DNA from: Clostridia bacterium
GTDB lineage: Bacteria; Bacillota; Clostridia; Oscillospirales; CAG-272
Direction: 5' to 3'
Assembly: GCA_017547755.1 (NCBI GenBank)
Contig: JAFYOX010000038.1
Span: 1 to 40,370, forward strand
Length of the DNA: 40,370 bases
Numbering within the stretch: position 1 is the stretch's first letter; every line of letters starts with the position of its first letter. Below, piece after piece: positions 7,272-15,931 of the stretch. The position numbers and the translations under genes were made by a program. The notes beneath the pieces were generated by a model. That model did no database searches. It was not told the DNA's origin and saw only the letters and a list, made by a program, of their open reading frames with translations.

Positions 7272-9470
7272 ATGGGAAAAATCAATATACTCGGCTTTGA
7301 CGTGGCGAACCTCATTGCCGCCGGGGAGGTCGTCGACCGTCCCGCTTCCGTCGTAAAGGAGCTGCTCGAAAACGCGCTCGACGCCGGAAGCACTGCCGTC
7401 ACCATCGAGATCCAGCGCGGCGGCGTCACGTTCATCCGCGTCGCGGACAACGGCTGCGGCATGGATTCCGAAGACCTGACCACCTCCATTCTCCGGCACG
7501 CGACCAGCAAGATCCGCACCGCGGACGACCTTGCCGGGATCGCCACGCTCGGCTTCCGCGGCGAAGCACTGGCTGCCATTGCTTCCGTCTCCCGTCTGCG
7601 CATCTTTTCGAAAGTGCGCGGCGAGCCGTTCGGCACCCTGCTCGAATCCGAAGGCGGCGAGATCCAGTCCGTCACCGAGACCGGATGCGCCGAAGGTACG
7701 ACCGTGCTCGTCGAGGATCTCTTCTTCAACGTCCCGGCAAGACGGAAATTCCTCAAGAAGGATTCCACGGAAGCCATCGCGTGCGGCGCGGTCGTCGAAA
7801 AGATCGCTCTGTCCCGGCCGGACGTTTCCCTCAAATACATCTGTGACGGCGAAGTCAAATTCATGACTGCCGGAAACGGCAATCTCTCCGAAACCGTCTG
7901 GGCACTTTTCGGGAAGGACACCGCCAAGCGCCTGCTCAAGGTCGACCGCGAGGAGAACGGCATCCACATCACCGGATACGTCTCCGAACCCGATCTGGTG
8001 CGCGCCAACCGGAATATGCAGAATTTCTTCATCAACGGACGCTATGTCAAGAGCAAGACCGCCTCGGCGGCGCTCGAACAGGCGTACGCATCCAAAATCG
8101 CATCGGACAAATTCCCGTCGTGCGTGCTGAACATCGGACTCAATCCCGCTTCCGTAGATGTCAACGTCCATCCGGCAAAGCTGGAAGTGAAGTTCGCCAA
8201 CGAAAAGCTCATCTTTGACGCCGTCTATTACGCCGTCCTGACCGCGCTCGAATCCGCCGTGAAGCGGCCGGAGCTGCAGATGGGACGCACCCTCGGCGGT
8301 ACGATCCCCGCACCGAAACCGGAAACACCGAAGAAACCGGCTCCTGCCGAAGTCTCTGCGGCATCTGCGGACATCCCCGGCCCCGGGCAATCCCGTATCT
8401 CCGGCTCCGCACAGCCGCGCGTGTCCGGCTCCGGACAGATCCGCGTTTCCGGAATGACGGCCTCGGAACTCAAAAATGCCTTTGTTTCCGTGGACCGCAA
8501 GCCGTCCGTAAATCTCGGCGCATCCCAGGTCGGACTGATGCCCACACAGAAATCCGTCCATCCGAAGGATCCGCCGCGTCCGAAAATGCCCGACGGAAGC
8601 GGTGTCTCCTACCTTGATATGATCCGTGTCCACCGCGAAGCGCTGGACAAAACGGAAACACCGCCGGAACCGGCGGAAGCTCCCGCGGAAGAAAAACTTC
8701 CTGTGGAAAACACCGGACTTCCGGTGCAGGAATCCCTGTCTCCGGAAAAACCGTCCGGACATCCTGTGGAAAACACCGCGGAACCGCAGAACGTTTCAAA
8801 ACCGGAGAAATCTCCGGCGCCGGAAGAAATCCCGGAACCGGAAGAATTCGCGGAGATCCCCGAATACCTCATCCTCGGCGAAGCGTACAACTGCTATGTC
8901 ATCGTCCAGCTCGACGACCGTCTGCTGATGATCGACAAGCACGCGGCGCACGAACGCATCCTGTTCGACGAACTCTGCCGCCGGATGAAACAGCGCGAAA
9001 AGAGCGGTCAGATGCTCCTCGCGCCGTACGATATGACCGTCTCAAACGCCGAAGCGGACGCTCTCTCCGAATACGGAGACCAGATCCGTGCGCTCGGCTT
9101 TGACTATACCGTGACCCCGCAGACCGCGGCGTCACAGAAAGCCTCCATCACGCAGATCCCCGGGGAACTTTCCACCGACGAAGCCTGCGTCCTCTTCACC
9201 ACCCTCGTCTCCCGTCTTTCCGACGCCACGGCAAGCGTGGAGTCCGCCGCCGCGGAATTCTTTGAATCCCGTCTGTGGCAGGCGTCCTGCAAAGCGGCCA
9301 TGAAAGGCGGCAGAATTTACGACCGCGCGCATCTCCAGTGGATCTGCGACCGCCTGCTCGTAAAGCCGGACGGCAAAACGGGTTCCGTCATCCGTACCTG
9401 TCCGCACGGACGTCCGGTGGCGTTTGAAATCAAGAAGACCTCCATTGAACGGCAATTCGAAAGAGGATGA
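7272..9470 (+). CDS. mutL: DNA mismatch repair protein MutL (endonuclease type, expanded linker)
   Basis: A 732-residue MutL. The N-terminal GHKL ATPase (about 1-330) shows ENALDAGS, DNGCGM and GFRGEAL. The C-terminal domain (about 530-732) has the nicking-endonuclease motif as DKHAAHERI, SCKAAMKGG and CPHGRPVAF, so it should be a methyl-independent, nicking MutL; the second acidic residue of DQHA(X)2E(X)4E is Asp, followed by Glu. The linker between them is about 195 residues, Pro/Glu-rich and internally repetitive (three RxSGS/RVSG units near 377-395; VENT twice near 477-500). That makes the protein longer than the ~620-650 usual in Bacillota. Start at ATG 7272 directly follows the mutS stop. 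Confidence 0.97.
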   Translation: MGKINILGFDVANLIAAGEVVDRPASVVKELLENALDAGSTAVTIEIQRGGVTFIRVADNGCGMDSEDLTTSILRHATSKIRTADDLAGIATLGFRGEALAAIASVSRLRIFSKVRGEPFGTLLESEGGEIQSVTETGCAEGTTVLVEDLFFNVPARRKFLKKDSTEAIACGAVVEKIALSRPDVSLKYICDGEVKFMTAGNGNLSETVWALFGKDTAKRLLKVDREENGIHITGYVSEPDLVRANRNMQNFFINGRYVKSKTASAALEQAYASKIASDKFPSCVLNIGLNPASVDVNVHPAKLEVKFANEKLIFDAVYYAVLTALESAVKRPELQMGRTLGGTIPAPKPETPKKPAPAEVSAASADIPGPGQSRISGSAQPRVSGSGQIRVSGMTASELKNAFVSVDRKPSVNLGASQVGLMPTQKSVHPKDPPRPKMPDGSGVSYLDMIRVHREALDKTETPPEPAEAPAEEKLPVENTGLPVQESLSPEKPSGHPVENTAEPQNVSKPEKSPAPEEIPEPEEFAEIPEYLILGEAYNCYVIVQLDDRLLMIDKHAAHERILFDELCRRMKQREKSGQMLLAPYDMTVSNAEADALSEYGDQIRALGFDYTVTPQTAASQKASITQIPGELSTDEACVLFTTLVSRLSDATASVESAAAEFFESRLWQASCKAAMKGGRIYDRAHLQWICDRLLVKPDGKTGSVIRTCPHGRPVAFEIKKTSIERQFERG

Positions 9471-9516
9471 CTTCATCCTCCATTCCATATACTTATTATA
9501 CAGGAGTACCAGCACC

Positions 9517-10659
9517 ATGTTCATTCTCATAAAAACCGACGAACACAGCAACGCGCGCCGCGGACGTCTCATCACCCCCCACGGCGAAATCGAAACCCCC
9601 ATTTTCATGAACGTTGCGACCTGTGCGGCGATCAAGGGCGGCGTTTCCGCCATTGACCTCATGGATGTCAACTGCCAGGTCATGCTCTCGAACACCTATC
9701 ACCTCCACATCCGTCCGGGTGACCGTCTCGTTCACGATCAGGGCGGTCTTCAGAAGTTCACCGGCTGGAACAAGCCGACTCTGACCGACAGCGGCGGATT
9801 CCAGGTATTCTCCCTCGCAGGTCTGCGCCGCATCAAGGAAGAAGGCGTTTACTTCGCGTCCCACATCGACGGCAAGCGCATTTTCATGGGTCCGGAAGAA
9901 AGCATGCGCATCCAGTCCAACCTCGGCTCCACCATTGCCATGGCGTTTGACGAATGCATCGAAAACCCGGCGGAATACAACTACACCCGCAATTCCTGTG
10001 ACCGCACCACCAGATGGCTCCGCAGATGTAAGGAAGAACTCTACCGTCTCTCCCAGCTCGAAGACACCATCAACCCCGGTCAGCTCCTCTTCGGCATCAA
10101 CCAGGGCAGCACCTATGCCGACCTGCGTGTACGCCACATGGAACAGATCCGCGAACTTGACCTCCCCGGCTACGCGATCGGCGGTCTCGCCGTCGGCGAA
10201 GAAACCGAAGAAATGTACCGCATCATCGAAGCGGTCGAACCCTTCATGCCGAAGGACAAGCCGCGCTACCTGATGGGCGTCGGTACGCCCGTAAACCTTC
10301 TCGAAGGCGTTCACCGCGGCGTGGACTTCTTCGACTGCGTCATGCCCTCGAGAAACGCGCGTCACGGCAACCTGTTCACCTGGAACGGCAAGATGAACCT
10401 CCTCAACGAAAAGTACATGAACGACTCCCGCCCGATCGACGAAAACTGCGGATGCCCGGCGTGCCGCAACCACTCCCGTGCGTACATCCGTCACCTCATC
10501 AAGGCAAAGGAAGCACTCGGCATGAGACTCGCCGTCCTGCACAACCTGTACTTCTACAACGACCTCATGGCGAAGATCCGCGAAGCCCTCGACAGCGGCT
10601 ATTTCGAAAGCTTCTACCAGAAGTACCGCGTCGTTCTCGGCGAACGCAATCCCGACTGA
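9517..10659 (+). CDS. tgt: tRNA-guanine transglycosylase
   Basis: A 380-residue enzyme that exchanges the wobble guanine of tRNA-Asp, -Asn, -His and -Tyr for preQ1 in queuosine synthesis. Motifs include LTDSGGFQVFSL with catalytic-site Asp, MAFDECIENP, GGLAVGE, and DFFDCVMPSRNARHG with the nucleophilic Asp. The zinc site is CGCPAC plus a downstream His in VLHNLYF. The frame is open further upstream into mutL, but ATG 9517 with AGGAG at 9502-9506 is the proper start and gives the family length. No queuosine-synthesis genes are adjacent, so preQ1 synthesis or salvage must be encoded elsewhere. Confidence 0.97.
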   Translation: MFILIKTDEHSNARRGRLITPHGEIETPIFMNVATCAAIKGGVSAIDLMDVNCQVMLSNTYHLHIRPGDRLVHDQGGLQKFTGWNKPTLTDSGGFQVFSLAGLRRIKEEGVYFASHIDGKRIFMGPEESMRIQSNLGSTIAMAFDECIENPAEYNYTRNSCDRTTRWLRRCKEELYRLSQLEDTINPGQLLFGINQGSTYADLRVRHMEQIRELDLPGYAIGGLAVGEETEEMYRIIEAVEPFMPKDKPRYLMGVGTPVNLLEGVHRGVDFFDCVMPSRNARHGNLFTWNGKMNLLNEKYMNDSRPIDENCGCPACRNHSRAYIRHLIKAKEALGMRLAVLHNLYFYNDLMAKIREALDSGYFESFYQKYRVVLGERNPD

Positions 10660-10682
10660 GAAACTAAGAACTGAAAACAAAG

Positions 10683-10747
10683 AGTGAATAGCTATGTCCG
10701 AACTCACCGTCATCCGACAGATTCCAAATCCGGCTCAGCTATTCACT
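10683..10747. repeat. Inverted repeat in the tgt-lplA spacer
   Basis: AGTGAATAGCT (10683-10693) and AGCTATTCACT (10737-10747) are perfect 11-bp inverted repeats separated by 43 bp; a second degenerate ATTCACTATTAGCTATTCGCT follows. There is no T tract, so it is not an evident terminator. A 21-codon frame starts inside (ATG 10694) without a ribosome site and is not called. Confidence 0.6.
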
Positions 10748-10775
10748 ATTCACTATTAGCTATTCGCTCAACATT

Positions 10776-11663
10776 ATGATCTATATCCCTTCAACCACCA
10801 CCTCCGCCGCCGACAACCTCGCGGCGGAGGAATATCTTCTTACCCGCTGCACGTCCGGCGAGTTTCTCATGCTGTGGAAAAGTGCGCCAACCGTCGTGAT
10901 CGGGAAATTCCAGAACGCATGGGGCGAAGTCTCCGTCGAGGAAATCCTGCGCCGGAATATTACCCTCGTCCGCCGGAACAGCGGCGGCGGTACGGTCTAT
11001 CACGATGAGGGAAACCTCAATTTCACGATGATCGCCGACCGCGGGGAGAATTCCCCCGAATACGAACGCTTTCTCACTCCCGTGATCGCGGCGCTGAACA
11101 AACTCGGCATCCCCGTAAAGATGGGCGACGCGTTCGACATCACCGTGGACGGCTACAAGGTCAGCGGAAACGCACAGTCCGTCGTGAAGAACCGCGTGAT
11201 GCACCACGGCACCCTGCTCTTTGACGCCGATCTGACCGTCCTGTCCGGGATCACCGGACACGCAAACGCGGACGTGCAGTCAAAGGCAATCCAGAGCAAT
11301 CCCTCCCCGGTGTGCAATCTCCGTCCGTATCTGAAGCACGATATGGACATTGCCGCATTCGCGGATTATCTGAAAACGGAGCTCTGCGGCGAACATCCGG
11401 AGATCCGGACGTTCACGGAGGAAGAATCCGCCGAACTCGAACGTCTGCGCGACACGAAATATGCCGCATGGGACTGGAATTTTGCCAGATCCCCGGCATT
11501 TACGAAAAGCTGCGGCACGTTCTCCGTCTTTGTCAAAGGCGGCATCATTACCGCTGTCACCGACAACGACGAACTCGCGTACATGCTCACCGGCGTCCGC
11601 ATGACCCCGGAAGACCTGCGTGCCGCCGTTCCGGAAGACATCGTCCATCTGCTGCTCCGATAA
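10776..11663 (+). CDS. lplA: Lipoate--protein ligase A, paralogue 1
   Basis: A 295-residue LplA-type enzyme that activates lipoate with ATP and transfers it to a lipoyl-domain lysine. Motifs are RRNSGGGTVYHD (lipoyl-AMP site), GYKVSGNAQ with the catalytic-region Lys, and HHGTLLFD. A short C-terminal accessory domain follows KYAAWDWNF. There is no clear ribosome site before ATG 10776. It is followed 13 bases later by the lipoyl-domain gene and then a second ligase paralogue, so the three probably act together. Octanoyl or other acyl transfer is possible for one of the two. Confidence 0.9.
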   Translation: MIYIPSTTTSAADNLAAEEYLLTRCTSGEFLMLWKSAPTVVIGKFQNAWGEVSVEEILRRNITLVRRNSGGGTVYHDEGNLNFTMIADRGENSPEYERFLTPVIAALNKLGIPVKMGDAFDITVDGYKVSGNAQSVVKNRVMHHGTLLFDADLTVLSGITGHANADVQSKAIQSNPSPVCNLRPYLKHDMDIAAFADYLKTELCGEHPEIRTFTEEESAELERLRDTKYAAWDWNFARSPAFTKSCGTFSVFVKGGIITAVTDNDELAYMLTGVRMTPEDLRAAVPEDIVHLLLR

Positions 11664-11676
11664 CATGGAGGAACCT

Positions 11677-11925
11677 ATGAAAATCGAAATCACCATGCCC
11701 AGGCTCAACGAAGCCATGGAAACCGGCATCCTGTGCCAGTGGAACGTCGAAGAAGGCGACACCGTCTCCGCCGGAGATATCCTGTGTGAGATCGAATACA
11801 ACAAGGTCGTCACCGAACTCGAAGCCGACCGGGACATGACCATCGTTTCGCTCCTTGCCGAAGAAGGGGATGAACTTCCCTGCGGCGCCGTCATCGCCGC
11901 TGCGGAAACGGAGGCGGACGCATGA
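11677..11925 (+). CDS. Free-standing lipoyl-domain carrier protein
   Basis: An 82-residue protein consisting of a single E2-type lipoyl (biotinyl/lipoyl) domain. It opens with MPRLNEAMETG, typical of 2-oxoacid dehydrogenase E2 lipoyl domains, and carries the modifiable lysine (about residue 43) in EYNKVVTE, where the usual preceding Asp is Asn. It is too short and of the wrong motif for GcvH. ATG 11677 is preferred because GGAGG at 11667-11671 precedes it; ATG 11665 contains that site. The stop overlaps the next ligase (ATGA). No E1, E2 catalytic or E3 gene is adjacent, so its partner enzyme is unknown. Confidence 0.85.
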   Translation: MKIEITMPRLNEAMETGILCQWNVEEGDTVSAGDILCEIEYNKVVTELEADRDMTIVSLLAEEGDELPCGAVIAAAETEADA

Positions 11926-12905
11926 TCTGCATCCTGCCCGATTATATCACGCCGTACGAAAATCTCGCCTGCGAATATTATTTCGCCACCGAACGGGAGC
12001 TTGACGGCGACATATTCATGCTCTGGCGCAACGAACCGTCCGTTATCGTCGGCAAATACCAGAATACCTACGAGGAAGTCAACCTCGAATACACCTCCGC
12101 CAAAGGGATCCATGTTGCCCGCCGGATGTCCGGCGGCGGTACCGTCTACCACGACCTCGGCGGCTGGCAGTTCACCTTCATCACCCGCGATGCCGGAGAA
12201 GCCATCGAATTCGACCGCTTCATGCGTCCGATCACGGAAGCGCTCTGCTCCATGGGGCTCGACGTCCGTGCCACGGGCCGCAACGACATCGCCCTGTTCC
12301 CCGCCGGAAGTGAAAACGGCTTCAAGATCAGCGGCAACACGCAGTACAAGAAAAACGGCGTGACCGTCCATCACGGCACCCTCCTTTTCGACACGGATTT
12401 CACCGAACTGAGCCGTGCGACCACGCCGAAGGAATACAAAATCACGTCAAAAGCCATCAAGTCCGTCCGTGACCGGGTGACGAACATCCGTCCGCATCTT
12501 CCGGAAGATATGACGGACATCGAGTTCCGCGACACCCTCGCCGCGCGCATGACCGACCGGACATATACCCTGACCGGCGAGGACCGCGCACGCATCCGGG
12601 AACTTGCCGAAACAAAGTTCGCCGTCCCGGAATGGAATTTCGGCGCGAACCCGAAATTTGAGATCGAACACGAGCTCCACCTTCCCGGCGGCACGCTCGA
12701 GCTCGGCCTGACCGTCAAAAACGGCGTGATCCGCGACGCGGGGATCCGCGGCGACTTTTTTGCGGGGGAATCCGCGGAAAATCTCGCCTCCGCTCTCATC
12801 GGCACGGAGTACACCAGAGAAGCGCTCGCAGCCGTTCTGCAGGATGTCTGCGGCAGCCTGTACGGCATCACGTCGGATGCTGTTGTAAAGGAAATTTTTG
12901 GATAA
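11922..12905 (+). CDS. lplA: Lipoate--protein ligase A, paralogue 2
   Basis: A 327-residue LplA homologue with RRMSGGGTVYHD, FKISGNTQ and HHGTLLFD, then a fuller C-terminal accessory domain after KFAVPEWNF. It overlaps the lipoyl-carrier gene by 4 bp, implying coupled translation. It differs from the upstream paralogue in the segment after the catalytic Lys (SKAIKS with a Lys/Arg-rich follow-up) and by about 30 more residues. The pair may divide labour, for example by donor (lipoate, octanoate) or acceptor; sequence alone does not decide this. Confidence 0.9.
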   Translation: MICILPDYITPYENLACEYYFATERELDGDIFMLWRNEPSVIVGKYQNTYEEVNLEYTSAKGIHVARRMSGGGTVYHDLGGWQFTFITRDAGEAIEFDRFMRPITEALCSMGLDVRATGRNDIALFPAGSENGFKISGNTQYKKNGVTVHHGTLLFDTDFTELSRATTPKEYKITSKAIKSVRDRVTNIRPHLPEDMTDIEFRDTLAARMTDRTYTLTGEDRARIRELAETKFAVPEWNFGANPKFEIEHELHLPGGTLELGLTVKNGVIRDAGIRGDFFAGESAENLASALIGTEYTREALAAVLQDVCGSLYGITSDAVVKEIFG

Positions 12906-12942
12906 TCAATCAAGAATACTTTGTGAATTTTCTGCGGACCTA

Positions 12943-12971
12943 TTGCTATTCCGTACGATTTGTAGTATAAT
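12943..12971 (+). promoter_or_regulatory. recA promoter
   Basis: TTGCTA (12943-12948), 17-bp spacer, TATAAT (12966-12971), ending 83 bp before the recA start. Its spacer sequence (ATTCCGTACG..TTTGT) is strikingly like that of the promoter at 25723-25751. Confidence 0.8.
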
Positions 12972-12980
12972 ATAGGTAAC

Positions 12981-12994
12981 GAAACAACGTTCGT
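12981..12994 (+). promoter_or_regulatory. Possible LexA/DinR-type operator variant upstream of recA
   Basis: GAAACAACGTTCG just downstream of the -10 reads on the other strand as CGAAC-GTT-GTTTC. This resembles the Bacillota LexA box CGAAC-N4-GTTYC but with a spacing of 3 instead of 4. Location across the start site is right for repression. One site is not enough to define an operator. Confidence 0.35.
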
Positions 12995-13054
12995 ATTACA
13001 AGGGATAATCCGGACGCTCCATCTTACTGACTGTTGAAAGGAATATTAGAAAGA

Positions 13055-14188
13055 ATGGCAAAAGCAACCACTAAAAAGCAGACGGTAGAAATCACCGCCG
13101 ACCGTACCCCGGAAGAAAAGAAGAAGGCGCTCGACACCGCGATCAGCCAGATCGAAAAGAGCTTCGGCAAGGGCACCATCATCAAGATGGGCGCCAATCC
13201 GCGCATGAACGTCTCCGCCGTTTCGACGGGTTCGATCACGCTCGACATGGCACTGGGTATCGGCGGACTTCCACGCGGCCGAATCATCGAAATCTATGGT
13301 CCGGAATCTTCCGGTAAAACAACGCTCGCACTCCACGCCATCGCGGAAGTGCAGAAAACCGGCGGCGAAGCGGCATTCATCGACGCGGAACACGCGCTCG
13401 ACCCGGTATACGCTTCGGCACTCGGCGTAAACATCGACAATCTCCTCGTGTCCCAGCCGGACTCCGGTGAACAGGGTCTTGAGATCTGCGAAGCCCTCGT
13501 CCGTTCGGGCGCGATCGACATCGTGGTCATCGACTCCGTTGCCGCGCTCGTTCCGCAGCAGGAAATCGACGGCGATATGGGTTCGTCCCACGTCGGTCTG
13601 CAGGCACGTCTGATGTCACAGGCTCTCAGAAAGCTCTCCGGCATCGTCGGCAAGACCAACTGCATCGTTATTTTCATCAACCAGCTCCGTGAAAAGGTCG
13701 GCGTCATCTACGGCAACCCGGAAACGACTCCCGGCGGCCGTGCGCTGAAGTTCTACGCATCCGTCCGCATCGAAATCCGCAAGGGTGAGGCGATCAAGAA
13801 CGGCGCGGAAGTTCTCGGCAACCACACGAAGTGCAAGGTCGTAAAGAACAAGGTCGCACCGCCGTTCAAGAGTGCGGAATTTGACATTCTCTACGGCGAA
13901 GGCATTTCGAAAACGGGTGAAATCGTGGACATCGCGACGGAACTCGGCTTCCTGGAAAAGAGCGGCTCGTGGTACTCCTACGACGGCACGCGCATTGCAC
14001 AGGGCCGCGACAACGCGAAGAAATACATCGGCAACGATCCCGCGCTGGAAGCGGAACTTGAAGCGAAGATCAAGGAAAACGGCCGTGCCCCGGACATGGA
14101 ACGCGACGACATCGAGGATGACGACAATCTCGGCGCAGACGACGAACTCGATATCCGTCTGCTCGACCTTGACGAGGATGAGGAATAA
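13055..14188 (+). CDS. recA: Recombinase RecA
   Basis: A 377-residue RecA: ATP-dependent strand exchange and coprotease for LexA. It shows the N-terminal helix region [16 protein letters not shown], Walker [10 protein letters not shown] near residues 82-90, the MAW-like [21 protein letters not shown] stretch with Walker B, and loop 2 [19 protein letters not shown]. The tail is strongly acidic, ending LDEDEE. ATG 13055 is chosen by family N-terminus; AAAGGA lies 12 bases upstream, a rather long spacing, and an in-frame TTG at 13034 exists. A terminator follows, itself the left edge of a dispersed repeat. Confidence 0.98.
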   Translation: MAKATTKKQTVEITADRTPEEKKKALDTAISQIEKSFGKGTIIKMGANPRMNVSAVSTGSITLDMALGIGGLPRGRIIEIYGPESSGKTTLALHAIAEVQKTGGEAAFIDAEHALDPVYASALGVNIDNLLVSQPDSGEQGLEICEALVRSGAIDIVVIDSVAALVPQQEIDGDMGSSHVGLQARLMSQALRKLSGIVGKTNCIVIFINQLREKVGVIYGNPETTPGGRALKFYASVRIEIRKGEAIKNGAEVLGNHTKCKVVKNKVAPPFKSAEFDILYGEGISKTGEIVDIATELGFLEKSGSWYSYDGTRIAQGRDNAKKYIGNDPALEAELEAKIKENGRAPDMERDDIEDDDNLGADDELDIRLLDLDEDEE

Positions 14189-14194
14189 AGAATA

Positions 14195-14745
14195 CACGCC
14201 TGCGGCGTGAAAGGAAGAAAACCGCCGGAAGGCGGTTTTCTTGAATAATGTCCTGCGCGGACGGCGCACAAGAGGGCATATCGATGCCCTCTTGTGAATC
14301 ACCTCGACCAAAGGGGACACCCCTTTGGATACCCCGTGCGCACGGGTGACTCGCGCTTGAGCGCTCGGACAGACAGCGGATTTCACGCGGCAGACCGTTC
14401 GGAAGTTACAACGTCGGGTGCAAAGCTGTCCAAAGCGTACGTTCAGTACAAACAGCGGTGAAGGTTATCTTCAGATAAAGCGGTAAACGCTACCCTTAAC
14501 CCCCGGCGGTCAGCCAGAATCAACTTCCCATACGGACGGCATACCCGTCTCGTTCGTATTCTCCACCCCACAACTGCAGTATAACATCAGCCCGAAGGGC
14601 TTCCGGAGACCCTATGGGTCTCCCAGCCGGTATTCATAAAGGGGCGGCGCCTGAGCCCCTTTATGCGCCTGCCCCGCGCAGGGGCATTAATCCAAGAAAA
14701 ACGACCAACGGTCGTTTTTCCACCTTCCCGACCGAAGGTCGACTT
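14195..14745. mobile_element. ~550-bp dispersed hairpin-array element, copy 2
   Basis: Fills the recA-recF spacer and is collinear with 25101-25658 throughout. Its two ends carry the same ordered hairpins in inverted orientation: an outer hairpin (CACGCC/GGCGTG left, CGACC-GAA-GGTCG right), a GGAAG linker, an A-rich/T-rich hairpin (14215-14242 left, 14696-14720 right), CTTG-ATnAATG, a hairpin with TGCGC loop, GGCGCA, a stem of AAGAGGGCAT or AAAGGGGC, TGTGAAT/TATGAAT, and a fourth hairpin (CCAAAGGGG/CCCCTTTGG left, GGAGACCC/GGGTCTCC right). The ~250-bp centre has a partial tandem repeat (AGCGGTGAAGGTTATC..). No open frame looks genuine. It is probably a mobile or structured-RNA element of unknown class. 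Confidence 0.8.
14215..14242 (+). terminator. recA terminator (left-end hairpin of the element)
   Basis: Perfect 12-bp stem AAGAAAACCGCC/GGCGGTTTTCTT with a GGAA (GNRA) loop, 27 bases after the recA stop. The TTTTCTT arm supplies the T tract. It coincides with the outer hairpin of the dispersed element. Confidence 0.85.
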
Positions 14746-14785
14746 TCCCCAAAAACTTTGTAAACTTTCCGAAAGTGACACCACC

Positions 14786-15931
14786 ATGATCGTTTCGAAC
14801 GTCGAATACTCCGACTGGCGCAATATGAGCGAATGCGCCGTATCCCTCGGCGAGGGCATCAACGTCCTCTGGGGCATGAACGCTCAGGGAAAATCGAATA
14901 TCCTCGAAGGGATCTACTACTTCGCCCGCGGACGTTCCTTCCGCGGTGCCAAGGACCGCGAACTCATCCGCTTCGGCTGCGACTTCACGCGGGCAAAACT
15001 CGCTTTCCGCCGCGACGGTTACGAAAACGATACCACCCTCGAAGCCGTGATCCCGAAAACCGGGAAGAAACACCTCTCCCGCAACGGCGCGCCGCTTTCC
15101 TCCACTTCGGAAATGATGGGCAGTTTCCGCGCCGTCCTTTTCTGTCCCGCGCACCTGACCATGGTCACGGGCGGCCCGCTCGAGAGACGCACCTTCCTCG
15201 ACATCGCCATCTCCCAGCTCTCGCAGAGTTATCTTACCTACCTCCGGCGGTACACCAAAGTCCTCGCGGAACGGAATATGCTCCTCAAAAACGCCGCGTC
15301 CGGGACCCGCGTCACCGAGACCGAATGGGACGTCTACGCACGTCAGCTGGCGCTCTACGGCTCGTGGATCTCCGCGTACCGCGCGGAATATGTCACGTAT
15401 CTCAGCGAAGCGGTCGCGCGCTATTTTGACGGAATGACCGGCGGCAGAGAAACGCCCGACCTGACCTACACCTCGCACGGTCTCACCGAAACCATGCCGA
15501 CGCCGCTTTCGAACATGGCGGAGGAACCCACCGCGGCACAGGATGCCCTCTACGAAAAACTGACCTCCAACATCGACCGCGAGATCATCGTCGGCTCGAC
15601 CCTGTGGGGGACGCACAAGGACGACATCCGCCTTTCCCTCAACGGCAAGGAAGCGAAGCTCTACGCCTCGCAGGGACAGCAGCGGAGCATCGTTCTGTCG
15701 ATCAAGCTCGCGGAAGCGGAAATTTCAAAGAAGATCGGCGGAGAATACCCGGCGATCCTGCTCGACGACGTATTCTCCGAGCTGGACGACTCCCGCCGGA
15801 ACTACATTTTAGGCTCGCTCGACGGGCGGCAGATCATCGTCACCTCCTGCGAACCGGACATTATTCCGTCGAACAAATCGGGAAACATCACCTTCCGGCA
15901 CGTGAAGGACGGGGAGATTCTGGAAGAATGA
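14786..15931 (+). CDS. recF: DNA replication and repair protein RecF
   Basis: A 381-residue SMC-like ATPase that loads RecA at gaps with RecO and RecR. Walker A is GMNAQGKSN near residue 30 (Ser where Thr is common), followed by the family motif ARGRSFRGAKDRELIRFG. Walker B and the D-loop lie in LLDDVFSELDDSRR near residue 325. Start ATG 14786 matches the family N-terminus (MIVSNVEYSDWRN); the frame is open back into the repeat element, which should not be translated. Only a weak ribosome site is seen. recF normally lies with dnaA-dnaN-gyrB; here it overlaps recX by 4 bp and follows recA, an unusual setting. Confidence 0.95.
   Translation: MIVSNVEYSDWRNMSECAVSLGEGINVLWGMNAQGKSNILEGIYYFARGRSFRGAKDRELIRFGCDFTRAKLAFRRDGYENDTTLEAVIPKTGKKHLSRNGAPLSSTSEMMGSFRAVLFCPAHLTMVTGGPLERRTFLDIAISQLSQSYLTYLRRYTKVLAERNMLLKNAASGTRVTETEWDVYARQLALYGSWISAYRAEYVTYLSEAVARYFDGMTGGRETPDLTYTSHGLTETMPTPLSNMAEEPTAAQDALYEKLTSNIDREIIVGSTLWGTHKDDIRLSLNGKEAKLYASQGQQRSIVLSIKLAEAEISKKIGGEYPAILLDDVFSELDDSRRNYILGSLDGRQIIVTSCEPDIIPSNKSGNITFRHVKDGEILEE

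Noticed and set aside
10694-10759. A 21-codon frame (MSELTVIRQIPNPAQLF..) before lplA
   Set aside because: No ribosome site, and it lies wholly inside an inverted repeat.
14195-14745. Identification of the ~550-bp element as a ROOL, GOLLD or OLE large RNA
   Set aside because: Length and tRNA proximity of one copy are suggestive, but no diagnostic conserved core could be recognised and the inverted ends do not fit; a covariance search would be needed.
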